Assembly (NCBI GenBank): GCA_943737045.1
Contig: CALSFV010000064.1
Coordinates: 1 to 64,000 of the forward strand
DNA: 64,000 nucleotides
Direction of reading: 5' to 3'
Origin: Parapristionchus giblindavisi
Lineage: Eukaryota; Nematoda; Chromadorea; Rhabditida; Diplogasteridae
Shown here: one piece after another, positions 1 to 12,660 of the stretch
How positions within the stretch are numbered: the first letter of the stretch is position 1
Layout of the letters: every line of letters starts with the position of its first letter
Made by a program: the position numbers and the translations under genes
Notes under the pieces: model-generated
Databases searched by the model: none
Told to the model about the DNA's origin: nothing
The model's input: the letters and a program-made list of their open reading frames with translations, nothing else

Positions 1-560
1 AGGAGAGGGAGAGGGAGAGAGCAGCCCTAGAGGGAGAGGTACACAAGCGATAAACGGCTGCGAATAGCTTCAATCAGTCAGCATATGGATGGAGATATAA
101 TATTTAGACAGATATCTAATGGGGTAATAGAGAGGGGAATGAAGAGACTGTGGGGAGGGTGAGGGAGAAGGAGAGAGTAATTTGGGGAGAGGGAGAGGAA
201 TGTACTTATTGATAATTTTGATAAAGCTTATCTTGAAAGATGTTCAATATAAGAACTACGGATACGGTGAGGAAATACGGTGGACATCGAGGTATTGAAA
301 AGAAATCATTTGGAAACCGTTGTGCTCGACGAGTCAAAGAGTATCTTTTCAGAAAGGGGGATATGACATGGAAGAATCATCATCAAACATCCCCGGTTGA
401 ATAGACCAATACACTTGATAAAGAAAATGGAAAGGGAGAGAGAGAGGAAGGATAGAGAGAAGAAGAAGAGGGATAGTGTACTTGTTCAAGAATGAGAGTA
501 ATATGTTTAAATGAGAATCAATGAGAGAGTGAAGGAGAATGATATAAACAAGAGGAGGAG

Positions 561-609
561 AGAGAGGGAGAGGGAGAGGGAGAGGGAGAGGGAGAGGGAG
601 AGGGAGAGA
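561..609. repeat. (GGGAGA)n microsatellite
   Basis: About eight hexamer copies, purines on the plus strand. The overlapping open frames are repeat translations, not genes. Confidence 0.9.
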
Positions 610-751
610 AGGGCAAGAGGTAGAGAAAGAGTACATTATCAATGACAATCATTTCTATAAATGGAGACACTCTGTACCAGGTCAAAAGAAGGACTGATAA
701 TGGGAGATAAGGATAGATTAGAAGGAGAATGACCATGCCCTTAGGTGATAA

Positions 752-824
752 AGGGAGAGGGAGAGGGAGAGGGAGAGGGAGAGGGAGAGGGAGAGGGAGA
801 GAAGGGAGAGGGAGAGAGGGAGAA
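752..824. repeat. (GGGAGA)n microsatellite
   Basis: About nine regular hexamers followed by interrupted purine repeats. Confidence 0.9.
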
Positions 825-960
825 ACGATAAGAGGGTAAGTCTGTCTTATGAAAGGTCTCAAAGACTATGATTATAATTAATGAATAATTGATTAATATA
901 CTTTAGATAGAGTTACAGTGTATGAAGAAGTTAATTACATTTCTACACTTTGTCTCACTC

Positions 961-991
<31 letters not shown>

Positions 992-1026
992 TCCCCCTCT
1001 TTCTCCCTCTCTCTCCCTCTCCCCTC
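961..1026. repeat. (CT)n pyrimidine tract
   Basis: CT dinucleotides interrupted by CCC and TTT, so purines lie on the minus strand here, opposite to the neighbouring arrays. Confidence 0.85.
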
Positions 1027-3383
1027 TCCAACTACAAATATCCCCAGTGGTTCCCATGTTGATTAAATCTCTCCTTTCTTCTATTACCAGGTGATATCTA
1101 TCTCTTCCCTCTATAGAAAGTATCTTTGTCAATTGCCGACTCTCTCCCTCTCCTTTTCTGTCTCTAGAGGTAGAGGGAGAGACAGGGGAGAGGGAGAGGG
1201 ATGGGTGACTAAATTGATAATGTATAGTAATTCATCAGCAGGTGTCACAGTTTACATTGATGTTAGCCGATAGAAAGGAAAGAGATGGACATGAGAGATA
1301 CGAAGAGATACATTGAAGTAGTGTCTATGAGATGAATTGAGTATCATACTGTCATTCGATTGGAGGAAGTTACGATAGATGATCATGTTTGTTACTGTAA
1401 GAGATACCGTAGAATGAAGAAAGATATAATCTGTGAAGGAGTGTCCATTGAGAGTATGATAGAGTAAGTGGCAGGTGCTGTTAAAGGAAGAAAGGAAGAT
1501 AAATCTACAACAATCAAAAAATTCACAATATTTCTCTTTCTTTTTCGCGGAATATTAATATTGTCCGTATAAAATGTACTTGCATAATTTCATTGCTACT
1601 TCTGCTAAACAGAGGAAGAACTATCGATTAACTCGCCACTCTTTCCTCCTTTCCTTCCTCGCTCTCTCTGATCTACCTACTCTCTCACCGGTGCGCTCTT
1701 TCTAAACATTGAAATTCATTATGGCAGTGGTTGGCTACTCTCGTACCAAATAAACAAGTATATTTTATACGGTCAATACTGTATGTGGTTTCACTATAGA
1801 GTGCTGCTAGTTTATAGGCGTTCCAATCTTCCTCCATTCGCGGATAAAAATGCAAAATAGGCCAGTAATACATGGTACGATGAAATATTTGGTTACAGCA
1901 TGCTGGAGGGACGAATTGGGTTAATACAGTATTCCATGTAATATACAAGAAATCTGTGCAAAGTACGAATGGAAAACTTTGTAAGGCAAGACTCCACTTG
2001 TTATGAATATTAGAGTTGGGAATGTAATGGAAGTACGGTAGTGCGAAGAGAATACTGTAAACAAGGAGTCTGCAGTAGACAGGGAGAGGTACGGTAGAAA
2101 TAGCCCCTTCTTCCGATAACATTTGAACAGAAATTATCGCTATCAGCAATAGGTGAGGCAGTATATGGTAAAAATTACTGTATGGATTACGGTAGATATG
2201 ATACAGTACGCGATAATAGGAAAGGAAGAGAAAGGCTACTTTTGAATGTAGCACGAGTAATAAAGGGGGTTTCTCTCTCTCCCTCTCCCTCTCCCACACA
2301 ACACTCTGATTCAGAATTGAAAGACAATAAGTTGAAAGAAGAAGAACTATGAATAGAAGATAGGATTGAAGATGAAAAGATGGTCAGATTTGAATTGAAC
2401 AGATTTGCAAATTGAAGTGAGTGATAAAGTATAAAGTGTTCTGATTCGTTCTGTTTATTGTTAGTAATTGTCACATCTTGGTTTCAGGATATAAAGTTAA
2501 CAGGATGGATGTGTGACTAAATTGATAAACCATAGAAATCTAGTTTTATAGCTACGGGTTCAACTCTAATCTTACTTCGCCTCTTCCAATATAAGATTTG
2601 TTGAAAAGAATCGAAAATGGACGTGGGAGTTTACAAAACGAGGAGAGTTCTCTCTGATTCTGTGTTATTTCGCCATACAAGACCCGTCATATTCATGTTT
2701 CATCAATGTTTCAAGTTTATCATAAATATGACAAACGCGATATTATCGCTATACATATCTATCAATAGACACTGTTAGAAAAAAACACTTCATTTTCTTG
2801 GCGATATTAATGATATATAATAGAATAATCAGGATCAGAACTAAATTCAGGGTTTTTTTCATATCACACAGCCCACAAACCAGCTCAAAAAGTGTTAAAT
2901 ATAACACTTCTCAGGCGTTATGCTCCGTGGATAGCACTTTTTTTCTCTATGTGAACGATGGCGAAGTGGCGTCTAATCGAGGTGATCATGCGGGACTATA
3001 TTTGGATTGTTTATAATATCCTGATTATGAGAATGAGAGGAGTAGAAAATGTTCAGTGACTCATATAAAATACGCGAAAATACCATGAAGCCTAAACTAG
3101 ATTTTTTTGGATATCTCAATAAACCAAAACATAGTAATATTGAAATAATATAAATAAAGGGGTGAATAATACTGTGTTATAGTAGCGAAAAAAAGAGAAT
3201 AATAATCGAGAATTCAGGCCAGAAAATGGTTTTTCCCTTTTTGGGTTGTTTACTTTTTTTGTAGTTTTTGAAGACTAGATAGGATAAGAATACGGTAATG
3301 GAGAATTGAATGAAAAGGAGAAGAAGAAGAAATGATGCCGTTCAATCGAGTACAAAGGGGGAAACTGTGTTTGGTGAAAGAAA

Positions 3384-3487
3384 AGGAGAGGGAGAGGGAG
3401 AGGGAGAGGGAGAGGGAGAGGGAGAGGGAGAGGGAGAGGGAGAGGGAGAGGGAGAGGGAGAGGGAGAGGGAGAGGGAGAGGGAGAGA
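3384..3487. repeat. (GGGAGA)17 microsatellite
   Basis: About 17 nearly perfect hexamer copies over 104 bases. The overlapping frames on both strands are pure repeat translations. Confidence 0.95.
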
Positions 3488-3736
3488 GTTTGAAAGCTGG
3501 CAGCAAACAGAATGACACGAATTCTGTGGCAAATCGGGCGAGAGAGGGGAGGTCAGATCCAGAAGGGAGAGGAGTGAAGAGAGGTAGAGGGAGAAGGGAG
3601 AAGGAGAGAAAGGGAGAGGGAGGGTGAGAGGTTAAGACAGAATCCACACGGCAAAGTGTCTACATATTTGCGAAATTCGCGAAGTGAGACAGACAATATA
3701 AGGATGGCCAGACTGTGGGAGAGAGAGCGAGAGGGA

Positions 3737-3739
<3 letters not shown>

Positions 3740-3784
<45 letters not shown>
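3740..3784. repeat. (GA)n microsatellite
   Basis: About 22 GA dinucleotides directly beside further GGGAGA-type repeats. Confidence 0.95.
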
Positions 3785-3787
<3 letters not shown>

Positions 3788-4151
3788 AGAGGAAGTGAGA
3801 GGAGGAGGAAGAGATAGGAAGATAAAGAGAAGGGGTGAGAGGGAGAAAGGTAGAGGGAGAGGGAGATGAACGAAGGTAGAAGTTCATAGAAGCAACACAG
3901 AGAGAACAGTCTCTTCTTCATCTTCTTTTACTGTTTGTTCGCTTTTTCAACGGCATACAATGAAATGGAGAAAGAATAGAAGTTGTAGGACAGAGAGAGG
4001 GAGAGGGAGAGATCCTAGAGGGAGAGAGGGAGAGATCCTAGAGGGAGAGAAGAGTATTGTTGAATAGAGAGGGGATGAGTAACACTTATTGTCTACTAGA
4101 GTAGAAAAGAGTTCATTGATGTATTCAGATGATGAAAGAGAAGAAGAAGAA

Positions 4152-4268
4152 GGAGGAGGGGGAGAGGAGGGGGAGAGGAGGGGGAGAGGAGGGGGAGAGG
4201 AGGGGGAGAGGAGGGGGAGAGGAGGGGGAGAGGAGGGGGAGAGGAGGGGGAGAGGAGGGGGAGAGGAG
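4152..4268. repeat. 11-bp purine minisatellite (GAGGAGGGGGA)n
   Basis: About ten tandem copies of an 11-base G-rich purine unit ending in a run of G. The unit is not a multiple of three, so any protein reading is coincidental. The G5 runs could form quadruplex or triplex structures (inference). Confidence 0.9.
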
Positions 4269-5726
4269 GGGGGGGGGTATTTATAAAGAGTACTGTACTA
4301 CATGATTTCAGACAACTTTAAGGATCACAGCATCGTATCCCTTTTCCGTTAAGGATAATGCCACAGTGGAATGATTCAGATGTCTTTTCCCCTGATCTTT
4401 GATCTTTATCTATATTTGTTCATATCTTTCTTTCTAATTACTCACATGTTATTCCACCAAATCTATCACTGAGAAAAATGACGTATTATTCAACAGACGA
4501 TGAATAGGAAACGTCGTCTCCGTAGTGTGGTGCACAGAGGTGATAGTGTGATGTGTACACCAAATATTAGAGGAAGGATCGAGGCAATAACATACGTCAT
4601 AGGAAGTGGATACAATGACTGACATATTTGGAGATCGAAGATGGAGAGAGGGAGAGGGAGAGAGGGAGAGAGTGAGGGAGAGGGAGAGAGAGGAAGAGGC
4701 AGAGGGAGGGAGAGGTAGAGAGGGATAAGTAGAAGTTCATTTCTTTTCTTATCTCCATTATACAAATATACAAAGGGAAGGTCTAGACGAATGAAAAAAG
4801 AGACATTATTATTAATAATATTAATGATGATATGTTTTATTTAAAATATGAATGAATGTTATCATAGAAGCACTTTCTATAAATTGAAATTGTCATAGAT
4901 CAAATATCAAAAGGAATAGAAGAGATGATAGATGGGAAAATAAATGAGGGTTTCTACATGTGGTTTATGATATGTTTCACGGGATGCATATATTTCGGTA
5001 GACTTTGGGAAGACTCAATTAATTCCTTTCCACCCAATTATTACATTAATAGAATAAGAACGAACGTCGAAAGCTCCAATCTCCTACAGAGACGAACTGC
5101 ATCAGAAACTTTTTTTTCAAATCATTCTTGAAAATCTCTTTGAAACTATCACAATCGAACTCCCTTTGAAAACTTGCCATACTGATCAACTCTTAGTGTT
5201 ATTTTAAAGCACAAAAATCCTGACTTTTCATATTAGCGTTCAAAAAACGATAAAAGAAAAGAAAAGGAGGCGAGAGATTGTGCTGAATGGAGTGAGCTTT
5301 CCATCTTTTCCTTTTATTTGTGCACCTTTTGAATAAAGAATTAGTGTAAATGAAGAAGTTATCAGCATGAGGTGCTACCGTATTCCCAAATGTACTTCCT
5401 TCACGATAATACAGTATTCAATAACAAGAGGGATACTGTAGATGTTGATAGGGAATGACTTACTGTGGGAGAATCATGCAGATCATAATAATAATAAGAC
5501 AAATTAGAAGGTTAATAACAATAATATGGAGGGGCGAGAGAAGGCACAAGTGAAGTCATGATATCTCTCTCTACCTCTGGAGTATCTCCCTCTCCTTCTC
5601 TCTCTCCCCATCTCTTTCTATTGTCTCACCTCTTGTATAGGAAACGATATTCTTATTCTCACCGCTCCTTCTTTTGTTGTCCTTCTATGGGAAGAATGAA
5701 TGACGAAGTTAGAAAGGCAGAAGGGA

Positions 5727-5879
5727 GAGGGAGAGGGAGAGGGAGAGGGAGAGGGAGAGGGAGAGGGAGAGGGAGAGGGAGAGGGAGAGGGAGAGGGAGA
5801 GGGAGAGGGAGAGGGAGAGGGAGAGGGAGAGGGAGAGGGAGAGGGAGAGGGAGAGGGAGAGGGAGAGGGAGAGGGAGAG
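5727..5879. repeat. (GGGAGA)25 microsatellite
   Basis: The longest hexamer array, about 25 nearly perfect copies. Five or more open frames run through it on both strands as dipeptide repeats and are rejected as genes. Confidence 0.97.
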
Positions 5880-7163
5880 ATTTCAAAAAAGTATTCCTTC
5901 TGGTTTCCGTAAACGATCATCAATGAATATCATATTGTTCTCAATGATCGAGACAATGAAAATATGTTATCGATAAGACTGGATTGATTGAAGGAAAGAT
6001 CAAAGATCAACAATATGCAAAATATTAATTTCTCAATAGATCAAAGACAAATCTACCGTACCCTAGAGATCAAAGATCACGACTACATACCCTAGGAAAG
6101 GGAAGAATATGGTAGATTAGGTGCAAGAACAAGTATGTACAGTAATATTGGCACCGTATCATAAAGATCAAAGATCATGAGAGTATGAATACTGTAAAGT
6201 ACTGAAAGGGCAGTATTGTACGTGTGGCGGTGGTATGAAAGAGAATAAGAAGAATAGATCAGTTTAGTATTCTATTGTATGTATTGTTGTAGAGGAAACA
6301 ATCAACAATGACCCGTGGAGAAAATGAATAGACCAAGGTGTAAGGGAGGCAATCAATATCGATTGAAGTACGGTATCAATCGATAATGCGACACTGTAGG
6401 TTGACAGAAGAGGAATTAAATGCAAGTGGAATAAATAAATACTTGATCCTAAATAGCAGTAACGTTCAATTGGGGAACGACAGTTTAAAATACAAAGCAC
6501 AACTGTTACAATATACCCCTTATGGTGAATGTTATCAAATTTCGAAGAAATCATTTGCAATAAGGGCATGCATTGAAACTCGAATCTCACGGGTAGATTT
6601 GACAATTATTCAATTCAGCTAAACTACACTAACAATATCTTGACCAAGTCTAATGTTAAATGTTGCTTGTGCTACGATAATGCGCATTTGTGGTCATAGT
6701 GATTACAAAATAAAACAAATAAATAGGTAAATAGTCTAGCAAAGGGGAGTTGGAGACAGAGTAGAACGTCTATTATGAGTAAAGTACGAAAAGAACAATG
6801 AGAAACTATGAGAGAATAGACGAAACTAATTATCTTCTTCTCTATAATAGAATAAGAGGACATTTCTTGTCTTTCTTAAAGAGTACCAAACTCGACGATT
6901 ACTTTATCGAGTGCAATTTGTACAATAGAAAGATGAATCGAGAATAAATATAAGCTTCTTGGAAGGACCACAAATAAAGATCAAAGATCAATTAATAAAA
7001 AAAACATTAGGACATCAAAGACTTGGAAGACACATGTGAGGGAATATCAAAGATCACAAGTATAAGGTGAAGGAGAGGGAGAGAGGAGGGATGTGAGAGG
7101 GAGATGAGGGACGGAGGGGAAGGGATAGAGAGAGAGAGAGAAGTAGAGGGATAGATAGTATGA

Positions 7164-7999
7164 CTACTTGGTCCAGGATACTTTGGGAATATCATTGAAT
7201 TCAGTCATTTCACTCATTTGTTTATTGAATTGTTCAACTTTCTCACGATGAGAGACTGCCGCCTTCTTCTGTAGACGCTCGAACTGCAATAATAATAATA
7301 ATATTAGTAATAATAATCGTGAGAATTAACAACCACCCAAAACACGGCCATAGTCCAATAACAATGATTCATTCCATGTGATTGCGAAATCAGTGACTTC
7401 CGGCTGACTACGACTACTAACATCGAAGAAGTTTCGAGTAACAGAAAATGCGATATAATATATTGAATGAATGTTTGGCACTGGGTATTTCAGTTGATAG
7501 ATATTGGAAAAAGGCGAAAATAATAACGATTAAATGCACAAATATGAACAATATCTGCCATAGTGTTAAAAAGGGTTGGCTGATTAAAAGTTCTGCCTTA
7601 ATTTCTTTTCAAGGGAAATAAAGGTATATTTGAAGGATACCTCATCTCATATTCCTAATAGTTAAGATAGATAAACAATCTAAATCATTAATTGATACCT
7701 GATTAGCTTCTTGCCTCCTCTGGAATGCTAGTTCAGCTTTAGTCTTGTGGGGAGCACTTGATGCGCCATCCTTCTTGATTGTAATGTCCACTTTTGTCAT
7801 ATCAACCTACAAATGAACTTAATTAAAGAAATTTCATTAGATTACAAGAACGGAAAATAGTTCATTTTCGTTTACAAAGATAGAGTCTAATAAAGTACAA
7901 TGTGCTTACCTGCTTCTTCTTTTTCTTGAACAAATCTCCCTTCTTGAGCTTGAGTCCCCCCTTGACGACATCTTTGAGATCTTTGAGATCCGAAGACAT
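7164..7999 (-). CDS. FAM32A: FAM32A-like protein
   Basis: Three exons on the minus strand (7910-7999, 7699-7806, 7283 down to 7164) give 105 residues; human FAM32A has 112. Exon lengths of 90, 108 and 120 are all phase 0, with GT/AG borders. The N-terminus has the family's lysine block after a GGLKLKKGDLF motif. The middle holds KTKAELAFQRRQE, matching the family's conserved alanine/phenylalanine region. The C-terminus ends in NDIPKVSWTK, the most diagnostic part of the family. FAM32A is a small basic nuclear protein seen in the catalytic (C*) spliceosome and linked to 3' splice-site use in other animals. The start is the first ATG of exon 1. It stands alone between the microsatellite region and the large palindromic element. 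Confidence 0.92.
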
Positions 8000-8266
8000 C
8001 GCTGAAAAAAATTAAATTATGAGAAATGTAGAGCTAATTAGCACTAATATGGAATGGCGCCTATATACAAGAACGCCTAATGAGCAGAACAGCGAATAGT
8101 TTCTACAAATAGGAATATGATGGAAGGAAAGAGGGAAAACACAGAGATACGAAAAAAAAAAGAAAAAAATAGTGAAGAATTGGCAAAGTGCCAAAACTGA
8201 TTTCGAAGAGCATTCTGCATTTAGCAGCTGCAAATTTTCTCATATGCGCTGTAAGATCTTATTACT

Positions 8267-10765
8267 AGGGTGTCCCTAAATGACGGCCGCGGACACGGCC
8301 ACGGCCCCCTCTCTAAATGACGGCCCTGCGGCCCTTCTTTTATAGATCGTATGCATCTATGCGTATGCGTTATCATTTTAGATTGATCTTCCCCTCTTTT
8401 TACTTGTCTCTTTGTCCTTTGCATGTAGCCTCAAATATAGCCGCGACTGACATCTGCTAAAAAGAAAGAGAGTGAGAGTGATAGAGATGGAGACGGAGTG
8501 GTAGATCATTCATACCCTCTCATACAGCGATCGATGAATCGTCTTATGTCTCTTTCTCTGACTGTTCCCTGCATTCTCTGTCTGATTTTCCGCGATTTTC
8601 AGTTATCATCACGTTCCACTATGCTTTTTGATGTTACTTTCGTAGTTAATTCGCCCTCTCCTTCTTCCTCTTTAAGTACCTATCTCTGTCTTTCCCTGCA
8701 CTCCTGTCTCCCTCCATCACTCTACCTTTATCTGTCGTAATTATCGAACGGATATATCGGCATACCTTGTCACCAATCAATTTTGGATTTGTCTTTGTCT
8801 ATTTGCATATGTTATCGTTGTTGTTGTCTAGACCTTCTATTGTATTGCCATTTGCATATGATCCAATATCATATTCAAACATACTACGTGTCCTCACTTT
8901 GTTTCTTACATTTGCAGTTTTCAGTCATCCTTTCAATCTCTCCTTTTCAAAGCTCATTTATGTATGTATCTTCTGTCGTTCGTTTACTATCAGTCATTCT
9001 TCCTTTCCATCTCTTCCTCTCTCTCCTCTCTCTCTCTCTCTTACATCCATTATCATACCCATCGATCACTAAGGAAGAGGGTAGACCATCAATCGATAAT
9101 GTTTATGAGAGAGATGGAAGGAAGGGAAGTGAGCCTACCATCCTTTTGTGCGTCTACATCTTGATATATTGTATCTCTCTGTTTATGTTGCATTTCTCTC
9201 TCTTCTAGCCATCTCTCAACTTTATTCATATTCTTCTACTCCGCATTCAATAATAATTCGGAGGTCGTATCCATGAAGCGTTTGTAACGTTTGTAACAAT
9301 TTGTCGATAAAGGTGACGTTACGAGAGTAGACGTATACTTTACGCCATGGATACGGCCCCAGACGATGTGCGCAATGTGGCCACGACTGTCCTTTGGCCC
9401 ACGCGACAGTGTGGCCTGTGTGCAGAGTGGTCTCAATTTGTTTACGTAATCATTTAAATCATTTCAAATCCATTTCAGTGGTCGGCACGAGAGATATCGC
9501 CTACCTACCGCCTACTTGAGGAGCAAGGTCGTCTAGAAAGCTATCGTCACTGCATAGATGACATCAGAGGGGGTGGACTACTCGGGGTCCTAAAGCTTCT
9601 TTGAAGGTACGAACCCTCTTTAGATTCTCTTTCCTGTTATGTCATATTCAAGTCGCGAAAAGACGAAAATTTTGTGGTGAATTTGTCGCCTCTTTTTTCA
9701 TGACTTTTGAACAGAACCTTTGTTAGAATATGCTTCACCTTCGTTGCATATCATTGTCTTTGACTTTGCCTTTGCCAACGTCCTCTTCACTGTTCACCGA
9801 TCTGTCTCGTTGACAGAAACCGAAGTTTTATACAAAGTGATAGTTCACAACGCTCAAATCGTTGAATCTCGTAATTTGCTGTTTTGCAGGACGAATCGCC
9901 ACTTTCGTCTTCGGAAGCTTGTCCTCGTCGTTGATGGTCTCATCGATGTGTTCTTCAGAAGTGGGACGTCGCCAAGCTCCGACGTCCGCCTTCTCTCGTC
10001 GTATTCCAGCTCTGGCTGGATCTCGTTTTCCGAAAAATAAAGAATTTGGGGTTGTTAATGTTTGAAATCGGTGTCTAAGCCCGCGAAGTTAAATGGGCGG
10101 GGTCAGCATCGCTATATAAATAAGGTTCGCAAAAAATGGGCGGAGTCATGCATCGCTTTATAAGTACGGGAGCGGATGAGTATATGTAGTTCATTTGATA
10201 TGATTTCTAACAGGGACCCATGGTCTAGTGGATAGTAGATGGAACCGCTAATCCGATCGGTTGGTCGGCAGGGAAGTTCGATCCCCCGAGAAGGATTAGA
10301 AAAAGAAAGCATCGTCCAACCGAACCCATCTCTTTTTGCCATTTCTTCTTGATGCATTTACGCTCTCTCCCTATGATAACGTGTAGTGTATGTCAGAGGT
10401 CCCACAGAATGATCATGAATCACAAACTAACTTTTTCCTTAATATTGTAAAAATATCCTAAATGCTATTTATGTATTTGTATTGAATGTACTATCAATGA
10501 TTTTCAATGTTTATTGATGCAGAAACAGAAAGAGCGCATGCAAAATACCGGATGATTACGGTAACATGTCAAAGCTTCAAAAAGTAAAGCGTATAGCTCT
10601 TGGAATTTGACTATTGCCTGTTAGAGATGTCCACAAAAGTTGCTACTCTATTGCTGAAGTATGATCTTTAATCTTTGTATTTTGATCTTTGTCCACAATT
10701 TTTCGAACAATGGGCGAAAATAACGGTTTTCGACAGTATTCTTAGTTGTTGAAATTCGCTTGTTA
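8267..10765 (+). repeat. Left arm of the palindrome
   Basis: Inverted copy of the right arm. It represents the empty site for the 14400-16315 insertion: GAGACGGAG occurs once, at about 8490, and continues straight into the sequence that is interrupted in the right arm. The reading frame kept in the right arm at 13431-13613 is disrupted here by small indels around 9285-9345. Confidence 0.9.
10213..10293 (+). pseudogene. tRNA-like module in left arm
   Basis: It has an A-box-like TGGTCTAGTGGATAG and a B-box-like AAGTTCGATCCC with RNA polymerase III spacing. The acceptor ends do not pair well and the anticodon arm is irregular, so this is a tRNA-derived relic or SINE head, not a working tRNA. 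Confidence 0.5.
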
Positions 10766-10889
10766 TAGTGTTATTGACAATTAGAATTAACTTAGCAATA
10801 GCTCTATTATTTGCCCCATAGTCAAATCTTTCGGAAAAAGTGTATATTTGTCCGTACTCGATATGTAATAATAAATTTTTCTTTGCTAA

Positions 10890-11520
10890 CAAGGGAATGG
10901 TGTCAATTTGGCCTGACCTTATGAGATGTCAATAGTATGACTAAAATTAGCTATATATGCCGATCGCAAATCCGTTTTTAGACAGTGCCTAATCGACATG
11001 AGATTCGAGAAAATCGATCTTGAAATTTGCCTTTCTTGGCTGGCTGGTCGATTCGAAAGTTCGCATGGTCTCCTACACTAAACTATCACGATGGGTTCAT
11101 TAGCTCATCTATCAGCCAACAACCCATGGACTTCCGTAGTGTAGTGGATAAGGTGTCCCGTTCACTTTTGATTGCCAAGGGTTCGATCCCCTTTGAAGCA
11201 ATTTTCTTTTGCTGATTTTTATCTTGTCAAAAGATTTAAATATTTTGCTGTGATTCTGAAAAAAAGAAAAAAGAAAATAGGAATGCAGGTATGTCTCGAT
11301 AGTTGATAGATGAGTTAACGAACCCATCGGGATATTTTAGTATAGGAGACAGCATGATCTTTCGAATCAGCCCAGAAAGTCTAATTTCAATATCGATTTT
11401 CTCGAAGCTCAGGTCGATTAGGCACTGTCTAAAAACGGTTTTGCGATGAGCATATATAACTCATTTTAGTCACACTATTGGCATCTCATAAGGCCAGGCC
11501 GAATTGAGACCATTCCCTTG
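10890..11520. mobile_element. PIF/Harbinger-like MITE in palindrome centre
   Basis: The ends CAAGGGAATGG and CCATTCCCTTG begin inverted repeats of over 100 bases. The element is flanked by TAA on both sides (10887-10889 and 11521-11523). A TWA trinucleotide duplication is the hallmark of PIF/Harbinger elements. The 631-bp interior continues as a second, more diverged inverted repeat, so almost the whole element folds back. It carries a tRNA-like stretch but no transposase. Confidence 0.7.
11131..11199 (+). pseudogene. tRNA-like module inside the PIF-like MITE
   Basis: Box A GTAGTGTAGTGGATA and box B GGTTCGATCCCC are spaced as in a tRNA, and the T arm AAGGG/CCCTT pairs perfectly. The acceptor stem pairs over only about four bases (CTTC/GAAG) and the anticodon arm is poor. 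Most likely a tRNA-derived relic that still has promoter boxes. Confidence 0.5.
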
Positions 11521-12577
11521 TAAGTTGTGGTATCGTATTTTATGTAATTCATCACTACATCAACTGTTCACTGTATAAAAGTCATCATTTTAATAGATAA
11601 ATTTAATATTATTATTATTATTCTGATTCTGATTATTTCTAAGGTACTGTAGCTGGCCTTGCCCGTGTCAAGTGATTTATTAAAGTTATTTATCAGGTTA
11701 TCATAAGTAGTTTGAGCTTTATCAACTAAATATATTTCTGGCCGCCAGAGAATTTATCCTTTCTTTCGCAGATATTTCGACTTTTTCATACGAAATTTGT
11801 GCCAATAAAATTATTAGAGTCATTTACAGTATTTATTTTATCAAAATTATCATTTTTTAAATTTTATTTTTTTTCAGTGAAGTTATCCCCTCCCACCATC
11901 CGTCTCAATAGTGGTGGTAAGTCAAGTTCAGTGCGCGCGATGACTCTCTGCGTCTCTGCCTATCGATCTCGTCTGATCATCTTGGCACTCTATCACTGAT
12001 CTAGCACTGAAACGGAACCACTTCCTATCTTGTAATCAATACTATAGTATCTTGTAACCAATAAATAGTCACAAATGTTAGATTTATCTTCATTTAACAG
12101 AAAATAACAAGCGAATTTCAACAACTAAGAATACTGTCGAAAACCGTTATTTTCGCCCATTGTTCGAAAAATTGTGGGCAAAGATCAAAATACAAAGATT
12201 AAAGATCATACTTCAGCAATAGAGTAGCAACTTTTGTGGACATCTCTAACATGCAATAGTCACATTCCAAGAGCTATATGCTTAACTTTTGCAGCTTTGA
12301 CATGTTACCGTAATCATCCGGTATTGATTTTGCATGCGCTCTTTCTGTTTCTGCATCAATAAACATTGAAAATCATTGATAGTACATTCAATACAAATAC
12401 ATAAATAGCATTTAGGATATTTTTACAATATTAAGGAAAAAGTTAGTTTGTGATTCATGATCATTCTGTGGGACCTCTGACATACACTACACGTTATCAT
12501 AGGGAGAGAGCGTAAATGCATCAAGAAGAAATGGCAAAAAGAGATGGGTTCGGTTGGACGATGCTTTCTTTTTCTAA

Positions 12578-12660
12578 TCCTTCTCGGGGGATCGAACTTC
12601 CCTGCCGACCAACCGATCGGATTAGCGGTTCCATCTACTATCCACTAGACCATGGGTCCC
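12578..12660 (-). pseudogene. tRNA-like module in right arm
   Basis: Mirror copy of the module at 10213-10293, with the same A-box and B-box-like sequences on the minus strand. Confidence 0.5.

Larger units (their letters stand above)
1..7163. other. Gene-poor, microsatellite-rich region
   Basis: I could not build a gene model here. The DNA is mostly polypurine microsatellites (listed separately) separated by AT-rich unique sequence. The open frames are translations of the repeats (Pro-Leu, Pro-Ser, Arg-Gly, Glu-Gly) or contain many TACNGTA words, which elsewhere in the window lie mainly in introns and intergenic DNA. Clusters of the word AAAGATCAA occur at about 6000-6180 and 6980-7055. A small diverged gene cannot be excluded. 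Confidence 0.6.

Noticed and set aside
1685..2299. 204-codon minus-strand open frame
   Set aside because: It starts in a GA microsatellite, matches no family I know, and contains many TACNGTA words, which in the recognised genes lie mostly outside exons. It could still be an orphan; transcript data would decide.
5558..5926. Overlapping long open frames on both strands
   Set aside because: Translations of the (GGGAGA)25 array into Arg-Gly, Glu-Gly, Pro-Ser and Pro-Leu repeats.
8498..9208. Hydrophobic open frames in the left palindrome arm and their mirror at 13678-14121
   Set aside because: Composition is CT-rich low complexity, two frames are open at once, and nothing resembles a known protein.
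10112..10357. 81-codon frame and its identical mirror at 12516-12761
   Set aside because: It overlaps the tRNA-like module and exists twice only because the arms are inverted copies.
11131..11199. Functional tRNA gene
   Set aside because: Promoter boxes and the T arm are good but the acceptor stem pairs over only about four bases and the anticodon arm is irregular.
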